Source: Anisakis pegreffii
Taxonomy: Eukaryota; Nematoda; Chromadorea; Rhabditida; Anisakidae
Direction: 5' to 3'
Assembly (NCBI GenBank): GCA_035041965.1
Contig: JAPYMA010000853.1
Location: forward strand, 1 to 64,000
DNA: 64,000 nucleotides
The position numbers and the translations under genes were made by a program. Positions 40,355 to 52,700 of the stretch are shown here, piece after piece (the stretch's first letter is position 1; each line of letters opens with the position of its first letter). The notes beneath the pieces were generated by a model. The model was given only the letters and a program-made list of their open reading frames with translations. It was not told where the DNA came from and made no database searches.

Positions 40355-43203
40355 GTATGTTCTTGTAAACAAATTCTTGATAGGAACTATATAAAAATTT
40401 GCTTGTGGCATAAATGTAAAGTGGATCATTATGTAATATTAAGCATCATTGGGAGACCCTCAACTAGCACATTATTGTGATTGAAATAGAATGAATCACT
40501 GAATAAACTTATTTTGAAACTGACAATAAAATGATGCAATCGAGATATCGGCATCAATATAATCGAAATTTGTTTCCATAAAAGTTATGCATTTATCCAC
40601 TTCAATTCAGAAAATTCGTCTATTTTGCTTCTCAACATTAAATAATTCTCGTTTTCTTTCATGACACCAAAAAGAAAACTTCAAATTTCATTAAAAGAAG
40701 AGTGATGCGAAGGCATAATAACAATAAAAATGTGCAATTGTATAAGCTAAAGAAGAATTTATCGCTTATTGTCTGCACTCATATTAAGTATCATTGGAGG
40801 ACTTCGAACAAAAGTAGTCGGATTGGATGAAATATCGAGCAAAAATTAGTCTGAGTAGGTGCCTGTCGGCAAAGATGTGCGGTGCATTCACTAATTCAGT
40901 ATCACCGTCTTGTCACAGCGTATACGAAAGTTTCCTTGGTAACTGATCGAATAGCTCAATAAAAATGATTCGTCGAATAAGCTCACGCTACTTCAGCAAA
41001 CTATAGTACCATCTTGCACTATTCATTTTCTAGCAATAACAATGTTTTTGCTCTTTTATGGTTCACATTGCTCATAGGACGGTTGATTGATGGATTACAG
41101 ATGACAACTGTAATCCTTTCATCCGTTCATCCAGTTTCATTCGCCCAAATTTCATTCCGCCATTTTGATGCAGTAGATTTTTGGCTGCGCAAAATCTGAT
41201 ATGAGACGGCTTTGCTTTGGTGTTTCGAATGATTCTCAGTCATTTCATTGTCATAAATTAGTTTTGTTCCCATAATATTTATGCGGCAATTCAGAATCAT
41301 TTCGTTCTGATCATAGGAGAATGCCCGTTGTCGTGTTGTTAGCAATTTATCGCAGTGATAATTAATCTTCAATTGTGTGCTTACAAACAGATGAGCTCAG
41401 CAGCAATAATTTCTCGTAAATTTGCGAAAATCCATTATTACAACACTATCATATCACATTATTACAAAATCTGATCAGTAACGATTACAATTAGCAAGAT
41501 CAAACGAGATCGATTCAATTAACGATCTATTGCTTTAATTATTCAATTAATCACCTATATTACCGTCATTCAATTTGTCCACCCCACATTTTGGTGTGTT
41601 TCTTAAAGTCTTGCCGAATACTCAGACCATTGCAGATTTTTTACCTCATGTATTCAGTTCTGTCCGAATAACTTATCCACTAGTTGTGGTCGTTGTGTTG
41701 GTGATATTGAAATAATATTAGTGTTGTTTCATGTATGTGATGTTACAGTATTAATTAGGCGAATATCAATCTTGATCAATTCAATAGGACATTCGATCAC
41801 TTCAAAGTATCATACGTTCATCATTACGAGTAATCGATACTCGAAAAAGCCTCCATGAAAGCCCTATCCGAAACATCGCAAAATTATTCGCGCTATTTGT
41901 CCCCTGATAATAAACCAATGCTCTCATAGTCATTTAACTGAACAGAATTTCGATATTCATGACCACATTTCCAATCATTTCTAAAATGTCGTCATTGTGA
42001 GATATTCGGGCATACTGACAGAATCCGGCTATATCCAATATAATGGACCATAATAAAGATGGGATATTGCGTTGATTATCGCAACGATCGTATTTATCTT
42101 CTGGATATATCGCTTATTGGCTGTGGCAGATGAAAATGCTCATTGCCAGAAAAACACCGTATATCTCTTAATTGTCAATTATTGCTATTCGAACGATGAT
42201 CTATCGCAGAATCCATCCACTGAACCAATAAATCATAAGCAAATTGGATTGTTTGCAATGGTGACATACTGTAATACTAAACTGACTACATTTAAAAATA
42301 TAGAAAATTGTCATCATTGAATACAGACAGCTACACAGCTGTCGATTGCAAGTTATATTGCTGAAGAGTTTCATTTATTCAAATTGTTCGAAAGGACTCA
42401 AGAATCGAGGAATTTTTTTAAGCGATAGTGTTAACATAATAGTGCAAACTTGCCATTTTAACAATACATAATTCATGATTGTGAAATCTCAAGCAACTTT
42501 TCTCGATATGGTAAATGCGTTCAATAGTCAAATTTTCTCGCTTAACATCATCTCTGAAGGCATTACGCAATCCCATTGTACGGAATTGCGGACTTCAACG
42601 AGGGCTGTATTAGTGCTTGAGCGAGTGCATCATGCACTCATGCGAAGAAGCGACGGATATGGCCTTTTTCATTTGTTTGCTAAACATTTAAGTGTGCACT
42701 TCGATGTTTGAAGAACGCTTGAATCGTTATTGTTGAAACTCTGAACATTCCCAAAGTTCGTCCAAATCCAAAGCATTTGAAGGGCAGAATAACGTGAGAA
42801 CAATCTATTCAGTCGTATTCTCTGAAATGTCAAAAAAGAATCGTGTGAAATAACGCCTTTGATAAGATAAAACAATGAGCGAATTATGCGAAGGATTATG
42901 TGAAGTTCACATAAATTTGACGGAAAAACTCAACTTTACATTTTTTACATTTTGAATGCATAATTTGAAACAACCAGTGGGAAACATCTGCAGTTCAATT
43001 TTGCAAATGAATTTATTCGATTGCAGTGAATGTTTGTAGCTTGGTCTTTGATGGATCTTATTATGCGAACACTTGTTATTGAATGTTGTGGTTCGAGATC
43101 ATTGGTGCTTATTCGTTTGCGTTCAGTTACTCTCTTTGGTCGTATGGCGACATACCGCCATTCGTTCCATCTCCATCAACCCGTGCGACCGCAATTTTCC
43201 GCA

Positions 43204-43463
43204 TCCTCAATCCGTGACCGGTCAATCTGCCTAAGAAAATTAGCCTAACGACAGTTTGCCTAAAGACACACTGCCTGACGGACAGTTTTCTGAACGGACA
43301 GTTTGCCTGACTTGCGGTTTTTCAATGGATATTTCACCTAATAGGCAAACTGTTCCTTAGGCAAGCTGTCTGCTAGGCAAACTGTCCGTTAGGCAATGTG
43401 TCTTTAGGCAAACTCTCGTTAGGCTGAATGTCTTTAGGCAAATTGACCGGATACTCCTCAATC
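43204..43463. mobile_element. Mutator-like foldback MITE with 9-bp target duplication
   Basis: The element at 43213-43454 is one large imperfect palindrome. Both ends read (on their own inward strands) CCGGTCAAT followed by TTGCC-type sequence, and the arms stay similar for about 100 bp to a central spacer near 43320-43340. Each arm is itself built of degenerate direct repeats of about 20-22 bp around GCCTAAxGACAGTTT. It is flanked by TCCTCAATC at 43204-43212 and again at 43455-43463, a perfect 9-bp direct repeat. Nine-bp target duplications with long terminal inverted repeats are the mark of Mutator-like elements. There is no coding capacity, so it would be non-autonomous. Confidence 0.75.
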
Positions 43464-45530
43464 TAGTATTCGCAGACGACATTTTAGTAGGAACTCATTG
43501 AATGGATTCAATGATCAATTGTTTTGCTATCAAGAATTTGTTGGTAATGTCGCAGGGGAATCACCTCTTCATGAAGAAAGAAGTATTTTGAGAAGGAATA
43601 CGAGCAATTATGAAGGGAGTAAGAAAAGAAATCAATCAGCGTTAATTTGCTAACCTCCTTAATTCCTATTGACATCGTCGTAAAATTTCATCTCACTTTC
43701 CATCCGTACCCTCCTGCCGCCCCTCGCATGAGAACCATTTCTATAGGTTTGAGATTTCGTAAACTATCGTGTCTTTTTGCAAGGTATTCATTCAGTTAGT
43801 GGTTCTCATAGGAGGGTTCCTCATGAGACAATTTGGGAAGCTTGGAAAATTATCGTTGACTGATTTTTTTGTGATAATTCTTTTGTAGTTGTCTAGAAAG
43901 ATTATACTTTCAATTAGACTGTTATTTGATTTTAGAAAATTATCCCCTTTGATATGACCAAAGAATTTTTCGATCAAAAGATCAGTTTCCTGACTTTATT
44001 CTGATTTGTGGCTGAGAACTAATACGTTGTCAGATGGCAGGAAAGAAAGGATTATAGTCTTTTAGTTTTTCCGAAGAGGGGAGGGGGGGGGGTTGGTCAT
44101 GGATGGTAATGGTGGTCTGCCGTACGGCTGAAAGAGAGCTGGGGACGTAGAAGCGTAAGGACCTCAACCACTCTTTTAAACGGTTTAAGCTTACTTCTCG
44201 AGGGAAGCAATGTTCGCGCATCCCTCCCAAAGCCGAGAACTTTTCCGGTCCATTGTTGTTTTGTCGTGGGCTACAGTAGCCAGTCACACCAAATCTATTC
44301 ACTAGACGTTTGATTGTTGAAGTTGTCATCATTTTGAGTGTTCTTCAGTTAGAGAAAAATTTTAACTGCGATACAACCAAACTGCTTTCATGAATTCATT
44401 TCAACTAATCAAATTTTGATGAATTTTTAATGGACGTGTTTTATCGTCAAATGAGATCTGAATGATGGTTTAAAATGATTCGGAAATGAACTGTGATCAA
44501 ATACTCACAGTGATCACTTATTGAATTCATATTTTTCACTTCATTTCATGCCTGTTAAAGGTGTAACTTAGTTGATCAATTTTTTTAACAAGATTTTGTT
44601 ATGCTCTCGATTCACAAAGAAGCCTTCTCAAGGAAAAGAACAACTTCTGCTTCCATATAAGTCATAGCATTTATTTGCATTCCATTCGTACGAAAACCCG
44701 AAAGCGTTATTCTTTCTCAAATCTCCATAACGCACCATCCGCAACCATTGTGTTTGCTCATTCAGATGAAATGATATTCATTCAGAATGTTTAAGTTAAC
44801 GTGAAAAGGAATAAAGATTTCCATTATTGAACAAAGCACAAATATGAAAAGGGTATGTTCAGTGAGTGAAGGGAAACTCGCAAATCCTCTTGTTATGCAT
44901 TATGAAGCCAGAAAAAATTTCATCAAATCACATGACGCGCCACTCAAAACCACAACATTCTCCATGGAGCCTGCTATTGTGACGATGGGTCGTCGTCCGT
45001 CTGCACTGATCAATTCTCCTCCTCATAAAGATCTAATTTTTGTGGGATCTGAAAAAAAGGGTTGCGGTCTAGAAGAAAGATGGCGAAAAGCTCGCGCAAT
45101 TGTAGATATGTTACCTTTGAATACGATGTTTTTTTGTCCAACTGCGTACAGCTTTCATTCAACGCAATAGGCTTGTAATCAGTTATATCGTCGTTCATGG
45201 ATTCACTCAGGAAGATATGAAAATTCATCAATGAGCTCATCATCTGTTATGTGCAACTAAGAGGCGTTGTAGAGCATGTCGGTCTTAGTTGCATTCGTTG
45301 AATTTTTCATTTGCTCACGATCAGTTGGCGATTTTTTTGCTGATCGTAAGCACGAGAGTTTGATTGCGTTTGGAGATGATGAACTGAACAATACAAGATG
45401 ATTCTTGAATTCACATCGTTTCGATATGGATTAATGTGAAGTTACGTTCAAGCAAGCAAGATTCTAGCAACGCAACGCAACGTAATAGTGCGAAAAGGAC
45501 GAGCAACGTCAAAGAATAAAACCTCAAAAA

Positions 45531-45578
45531 ATGCGTGAATCACCAAAGAGTGAAGCCGAAGAAAGACTCCCGTATTTG
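45531..45578 (+). other. Candidate alternative first exon (16 codons)
   Basis: An ATG preceded by an A-run (CTCAAAAAATG) opens MRESPKSEAEERLPYL and meets a GTGAGC donor in phase 0. The annotated first exon of the PLD3-like gene (49761-49808) is also exactly 16 codons, acidic/polar and phase 0. Splicing of this exon to 50179 would give that type II membrane protein a different cytoplasmic tail. It may instead start an unrelated transcript. Confidence 0.3.
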
Positions 45579-48117
45579 GTGAGCTGCATCGCTTTATTGT
45601 GTGCAAGTTTTCATGCGTCTACACGCACTTACTTACCTGGATACAACAAACCCTTCACTTCTTTCTCACTTGTCGTCGTTAATAAGTTTTGCTTAACGAA
45701 AGGCAAATCACTTTAATCATATGAATGCAGCATCCACAATTGTGCTCATGCACTAAGAAAGTGTTGCATGTTGCCTTTCGTTAACGTTCAAATTAAACTA
45801 TCCACATGAACGCTCTCACTGAAAACTGCTATATCACCACTGGAAATCTGATGCAATCAGATGAACATTCTGATGACTTTTTTTGGTCAAATTTTAATTA
45901 ATTTTGTGTTGACAGCATAAAAACTATTTGTGTTTTCGTGCAAAACGTCTTGAAACGTTTTTTTTTCGTTGTTGCAATAAGTACATTGGCTTGTTCATTC
46001 AGCGAATGCATTGTTGCTGGTTTAATCAACATTTTTCGTGTTTTCGTGTTATTGCAAAAGATTTGACGAAATTTCTTTATTAAAACCTCATTTTGAATAT
46101 TTGCACAGTGCGTTTTCATGTGCTCCTCTTCAATCGTCTAGTCAAACGATTGCTGGTCATTGCTTGTGAATGCCGTGTGGATATCCTCTACGGAATATCT
46201 TTCGGCCGTTTACTGTCTCATTAGTTTCATTTCGAAAATAGATTTTTGACGGAAGTGCATGCAATTTTGAAATTTCATTAGTACAGATATCACTTTTAAT
46301 GCAGCATATACGAGCGTGATCGTTTCGCAAACGTTATCTTTCAGGTGAATACTCTGAAAAGTGCAATCGAATGTTTTAATTCAATGTTTTAAATAAGTTT
46401 GTAGATATAGTGCAATTTGTGAATCGCTAACGTCTCTCTGAGAATTCAACAAGAGAATAAATGAAAATTTCTGCTTTCTTGTCGATGATTGTTAAAGGAT
46501 TATATGGATTTTAGCTTTGAAGAATCTGCCTGTTTGACAAATCCGCCCAGTATTTTGGGCAAAAATTAGGTCAAGATTAACTTGGTATGCAAATTTTTAG
46601 AAGGTTGTTAAGATCCCTAAAATATACTTGATTCGATAAGATTACTCATCTCTGTTGCAAAACATTCCTCAGATTGTTGCTGACACATTCTGATGAATCT
46701 GAAAATATTTCAATTCAAAACGCGTATTTCTGACAAAATGCATTCAAATTTCACTCATTCAGTTGATAATAAAAACGTTCACGAAAACATTTTTGCCTTA
46801 AAGTTTATCATCGAATGCAAATAATATCTCGTTGAGAAGAAGACGAGATTTAAAAATGTAAGTAAATTTGAGATTTTTTGAATAAATTTGCGAGTACATT
46901 GATGATAATCTGATTCGTTCGAGTATTGGACAAGTTGATTTATCCAATACAGTCGCGTTTGCAACTGGATCAGTCGATTCTCATCAACAACTGCAAAGTC
47001 GTTTTGCTTATCACCACACTTACCTGCCCTTCTGATGGTTATTCCATTCTTCCATAAAACAGTTCAATTAGCTGCTCTTTATGTATACATTTATTTTCGT
47101 TGGTTTATGCATGCAAATCATTCAATCAAGCAATCATGTTTAGTAGGGCTAGAAACTGCAGAAGGGGCAATGTTGCCTGTTTCAAATCGCAGATATTATT
47201 TTGCACCACGAATCACGCCCATCAAGATATCATTTTGCATCGTTGTGGTATTACGTATCCTATAATACTTGCTAGAGCCTTAGTGCAATTAGTGCATCAG
47301 ATAAATTTTGCATCAGATGCGACTGAGAGGAGGTACATTGAAGAAGTTGGATGTGATATGCGCATATCATCCGTTAAGAGGCATTCCCATTACTAAACAA
47401 GGCTTCATCAATAGAGAGGTATTGTGAAAAGGTGTATACTGGTTGTGGTGCGATTAAAAGGTTAAAAGATTTCGAGTAGCGGTCGGCTTTAGAAGTACTA
47501 GTGTATTTGCTCTGCAAGTGTGTTGCAGCTAACTTGATAATATCAAGCATTCATCATCAATGACTATTCTGAATCAAGAAGTCATCATGCGTACTTACGG
47601 CGCTTCTCACGTGCGGCTGGGCTGCACTGCGTTTCCGTTTGTCAATTAGCGATCCAAACGAACGCAGGCAGACAGCAGCTGTCAGCTGGCACACCCTGTC
47701 ACCTCTCATACTAACCTCATTGCTCAATGATACTACTTACTACTGCTTAATGATAACCGCTGGATATGGATAGGATATGCTCATTCGACTATGGTCATAA
47801 AATACACATATAGACATACACACACATACACGCACACAGGAACACATTCATTGACTTAGACCAATCCATCGAGCTGTATGATATGCGTATATCATGAAAG
47901 GAATCGATTGAATTAAATGGCGTTTCAAGTAAGCTTAAACCCAAGCAAGCAGCAGCAGCAAATGTGCGGCGTCGTCGTTCTTGTCACTAATCGGAACTTA
48001 TAGTCTAATTGCTCGTCTGTAAGCGTTCGCGCATTTCACTCAACATCAGCACTGAGATTTCATCGATTATCATCGTAACCATGTCAGTAGTCACTTGCAA
48101 CTAGCAGCGATCCTTTC
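45579..48117. other. Gene-poor stretch with a GC-richer block
   Basis: No recognisable coding sequence. About 47590-47715 is clearly less AT-rich than its surroundings and includes CACGTG and CAGCTG (E-box type) words, so it may be a promoter or enhancer. A CA-rich run (ACACATACACACGCACACA type) lies near 47805-47842. Confidence 0.45.
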
Positions 48118-48564
48118 CTAATCCTTATCATCTTCACGTCCACTGTTTTCTACACAAACACTCGCAGATAGACTCTCATTGACCACATCTAAAATCTTTT
48201 GATCAAAGTTCATCGATAACACTGTGAAGAAAGTGTTGTCAAACGAATTGACCGTACTGTATAGACCGTACCAAATCGGTGGCTGTACCGTTTCCTCTCT
48301 TGGCTCTTTGAAATCTTCAGAGTGCATCGAAACGTATTGAATTTGCATCATCATCACCATCATATAATCCAGGATGATCCCCATTGGAGAGGTGAAAACT
48401 TTTCAATATATTGTCATCGTGTTTGATCAATGGTGTTGAGTTGTTTGGTGTATTGCATGTCTTTTCATAAGTTTCATTAGGTAATAGATTTGAATCAAAT
48501 AATGCAGTGGATTCAAAAAGATACAGCATTCTGCCTTCTTCATTTGCATGGAAGATTGTGGAAT
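48118..48564 (-). CDS. Hypothetical 3'-terminal exons of an unrecognised minus-strand gene
   Basis: After a TTATTCAG acceptor (exon start 48564) the frame reads STIFHANEEGRMLYLFEST and on to LSNGDHPGLYD. It can be joined in phase to a second exon (48314-48118) reading FKEPREETVQPPIWYGLYST through to NSGREDDKD and a stop. The implied intron (48357-48315) is only 43 nt; the alternative is a frameshift. Composition is balanced and acidic, unlike random AT-rich frames. Upstream exons were not found and no family is recognised. Confidence 0.35.
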
Positions 48565-49250
48565 CTGAATAAAATGTTGAATTACAAATCATAAAATTGA
48601 TTGGGTGCGTTTGCTCAATTAGAACCAAAACTGATAAACTGATTTGTTCCGCTGAACTGAATCAAAACTGAGCTGGATCACAGTTGATGTTAAACAAGTT
48701 TTTTGCATTCATTGCACATATAAAAGATAAGTTCTGCCGTTTGAGATTTTAAAAGAAAAACGAGAAATAAACAATCTGATCTTATCTTCTTGCAAGGAAT
48801 GAAAATTTTGTTTGGTTTTCTCTTCTTTCATTTCGTATCAGATAAAATTTGATGTGTTCGTAAAGTTTAACTGTAATGGAATTCGACTGCTATATGACTG
48901 AATTCGTTATTTTCTATGGATAAATATCGAGAGTGCATGTGAACATTTGCTTTTGCATATATTTGTTTGTTGACGAATAATACTGCCTATCAATTTCTTC
49001 AGTGACTGACGTTTATCATTTTGAGCAGATGCAGGTTATTGATGACTAAAGACGATTGTCTGATCGTTTCATGCAATCGTTATTAACCATATATATTATG
49101 ACCCGGGTATTTGATTGCATCGTTTGAGGGAAATGTGATTAATGATTAGCCACATCGTATGCAATCTCACATGATTGTTGATGAACCCTGAGAAATTCTT
49201 CTAAAAACACTTCTGAACAATATTCCTTTATTGCGTTAATTTTCGACGAG

Positions 49251-49583
49251 TGGGTCAACCAGATAATTCCTCTCACATTGAGAGATCTGAGTGAAGATCA
49301 ACTTAATCACATCATTGGAACGTCCAAAAAAATGATCGCCAAGAAGATTTTGGTAAAAATTCTGAATGCATTTAAGACGCAAGACGGACGTGCTGATATG
49401 ACAAACTTCGAGATGGATCTCTTCGACACACGAATGAACACGTATCCTATCGAGAAAGTTGGTGATTTGTTCAATTTTGAATGCATTTTTTCAGCTTTTA
49501 CGCGAGAATTTTATCATTCCAAACGGTTTCTCCATTGTAAAGACTTAGTTGGTGATGCATTAGGACTGAAAGAGTGTTTTTGA
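49251..49583 (+). CDS. Hypothetical 3'-terminal exon, about 110 codons
   Basis: Open frame reading WVNQIIPLTLRDLSEDQL, then KKMIAKKILVKILNAFKTQ, RADMTNFEMDLFDTRM and a terminal CKDLVGDALGLKECF before TGA. The regular helix-like pattern and codon mix look genuine. There is no in-frame ATG near its start, so it should be a downstream exon; the best acceptor (GACGAG before 49251) is poor. It lies 180 bp before the PLD3-like start codon on the same strand. The upstream exons are unknown and I recognise no family. Confidence 0.33.
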   Translation, partial: WVNQIIPLTLRDLSEDQLNHIIGTSKKMIAKKILVKILNAFKTQDGRADMTNFEMDLFDTRMNTYPIEKVGDLFNFECIFSAFTREFYHSKRFLHCKDLVGDALGLKECF

Positions 49584-49760
49584 TGGTGGTGAATTTTGAA
49601 GAGTTTCGATTGCTGATTCTTTTTTGAATGTTTCAACTGTTCGCCTCTCACCTGGAAAAGTTCATTTGATTTTCAACAAAATTGCCTGGATAATTGTCAA
49701 ATCGAGAAATTTTTATTGCTATTCTTTTCTATTCGCCCTTTTTGCTGAACCATTCAAGTG

Positions 49761-52700
49761 ATGGAAAAGGACGATGTACCAATACTTAGAGAATATGTAC
49801 GTGATCAGGTAAGAATAAAACCTATGAAAATATCCTCGAAGCGATCAAAAAATTTAAAAATCAAACGAAACGATAACAAATTACATTACAACTCATAAAT
49901 CCTTAAGAAGTTTTCATAAACCTCTCAACATTCATTACTTTTCTTAAAAACTACTATTATAAGTGTTATGCATTCATTATTCAATATTATAATGAATTTG
50001 AATGTAAATGATGATTTTATCTCTATCATAATTATCAATGCTAACAGTAAGTGAAATTCTTCAAAAACGATAAGTGCAAATGATTTGATTTGATGATTAG
50101 ATAAATGAATAGATAAATAGATTCTCCAAAAAATGGAGATGACAATGAATGAAGCATAAATATTCATGAATATTCAAGGAACCAAGCGAACAGTGTTGCC
50201 GTCACAGTATTATTCGACCGGCTTGTGTACCAATATCGATAGTATCGCTTTTCATCCTATTGATCGTCTTCGTTCCGCTCTTCAACGATGATACCATCGA
50301 TGCTTCATTGACGCGTTATGAACGCAGTGGAGTTTGTAATGAACCGTGCAGGTTCGACATACTGTATTCATGCTTATCTATCATGAACAAATGATTTACT
50401 CCTAAATTTCGTACAGCACAGAGAATTATGCAAAGTTTAGTGACAATCCGGGAAGCACAAGATTGCAAACTGATGCGTATTAGTTGATTTGCGCAGCTGC
50501 GGAGTTCACGGTTGCAATGATGAATCTCAAGAAATTTTACCAAAGCAGCACATAATCCATGCAGTTTTTGAGACAGAATTCATGAAAGCATTTAATTTTG
50601 AAGCATTTTATCGGGTGAGAATTTAAATAAACACTCATTTTTGAAGTTGGAGTGATTGATATTGAAAAACTGAACTCTGATAAGCAATATTGACTATCAA
50701 CATCTCAAACTGATCCATCGATAACTCGAAATGCAGTGGATAATTGAAATGTTTTATAGATTACAAATCGTAGAGTCGATACCAACCAATGTGACCTTTC
50801 ATAATTTCACCGAAAATATGTCAACTTATGAGGCGTGGAAACGTTTGCTGAATAGCGCAAAGAGCACATTGGATGTGGCATCGCTCTACTGGGATTTGCG
50901 TGATACCACTAATTATCCTACATCATGGCAGGTCACCGCTACCGCACAATTTGCATTCGTCAATTTCTTAAAGCCATTGACAGTCACAGCTTAAATACCA
51001 TTTTAAAATTATCCGTTTAAGTCACAATCAGTGCAATTTCAAATATTCATTGGTGAACCAAGAGCAAAATCAAATTCGTGTATGGATGCAAAGGAATGCA
51101 TGAAAATTTTCATTTTCTAATCACGCATCATATTGAATAAAATTTGTTTGTTTTAGGGAAATGACACTTTTAATGGTTTCATCTCGGCAGCACAACGACA
51201 TTTGAAGGTTGTTTCCTGCTTGATTCTATCTCATCCATTCATTTGTTTGAGAATCTTGACTAGTAATTTCCGTGACCAGGAATGGAATTCAAATAATCGA
51301 TGTATTGGATGACCTCTGAAACATTTTGACATTCAAATTTTCAGATTCGAATAGCTCAGAATCTTCCCTCTGAACAGTTTCCACAACATGATTCCACATA
51401 TCTCTCAACACACGGTAAGCCAGCACACTATTGCTTCACACCACAGTCGAATAATAGCCATAAAATGTGAAGTATTCAGCGTTCAAAAGCTCAAATTAAA
51501 ATTTACCAATCCAATGAACCTCCTACAAAACAGATCCCTGGCAAATTCTTTCGAAATGCTTCACGTATATGATGGTATATTTCTTAGCTGTCTTTATTGA
51601 ACAAGCAGAAGCAATTGATCATCATGAAATCCATCGGCGCGATCGATGACAATATCAACGTTGCTGATTGGTTTTTTTTTTTGAAGGGTATGCCAATGTG
51701 AGAAGTCTGGATTTCACAAGATTACTTGGTTCGGGTGTTTTGCATACCAAATTTTGGATTGTTGATTCTCGGCACGTCTACGTTGGTTCGGCGAATATGG
51801 ACTGGAAATCACTTACGGAAGTTCGTTTTCTTATGTGATTTTCAGTGCTCACTTCAGTGCTGCTGTGATTTTATGAAGCGTTCGTGTTTCTAATGAAAAA
51901 ATGCAAACAACTACAATTTAACAAGTCAAAACGGGAACCTGAACTTGATTCAGGTGAAAGAACTGGGTTATCTGCTATGGAATTGTAGTTGTTTGGCACG
52001 TGAACTGTCGAAAATATTCACCGCGTATTGGAAGTTAGGCGCTGCGGGTGCACGAATCCCATCGAAGTGGCCGTTGAGTTTAAAAACAACGTTCAATTTC
52101 ACTCATCCCCTTCGAATGACCATCAACGATCGCCGTGCACATGCATTTGTTTCGGTTTGTATGTTTCATCAGCTCAGTTTCGCATATGAATCCGCTCACT
52201 TATTCACTGAAAACTGACCGAGTTTCTTTTCTGTCACTTGACTAAATTGTCATGCACATCTATATCTCTCCGTCTTGTGTCCATGTAGCTTTCTGCAGAT
52301 TTCAAGTGTTCATCTAGAGAGCTCTTATTGTTATGAAGGACTCATTAGAAAGAAACAATTTGAGAAGCATGTATTTTTCTTAATATCGTGAAGAGTATAT
52401 GCATGTAAGCTGGTAAGCTTGTAAATTTACTCATGATATTGAGAAGAAAATGTTGATCGTTTAGAGCAGTCCAAGGCAGTTCAATGCAAAAGGTCGTGAG
52501 GAAGATGGAGACGCAATTGTGAGAATAATGGAAGATGCGGAACAATTTATACACATCGCTGTGATGGATTATCTACCGTCAACTTTATATATGGGATTTG
52601 ATAAAAATTGGTTAGTTAGTCATCACTTCTGAATCACTTCGTGAATATTTGCTCTCTTGTATGTTGTAACATATTCAGACAAATTGCGCATTAATCTGGC

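Larger units (their letters stand above)
36377..45530. other. Long gene-poor stretch (9 kb)
   Basis: AT-rich with only weak exon candidates. Contains the Mutator-like foldback element at 43213-43454 and a possible exon at 40226-40354 (own entries), and a (GTT)n run near 38529. The 108-codon frame at 44844-45170 and frames at 38760-39011 and 39090-39335 resemble no family known to me. It may be intron of a long + strand transcript that includes the ATG exon at 36359. Confidence 0.5.

Noticed and set aside
42072..42320. Possible small secreted peptide with hydrophobic N terminus
   Set aside because: The frame has no ATG at its start and the hydrophobic segment is what T-rich DNA yields by chance.
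43088..43105. GGTTCGA word suggesting a tRNA B box
   Set aside because: No matching A box, acceptor stem or cloverleaf can be drawn around it.
44844..45170. 108-codon + strand frame with a good ATG
   Set aside because: Balanced composition, but no recognised family, no sure splice partners and frames of similar length on both strands nearby. Not excluded, only unsupported.
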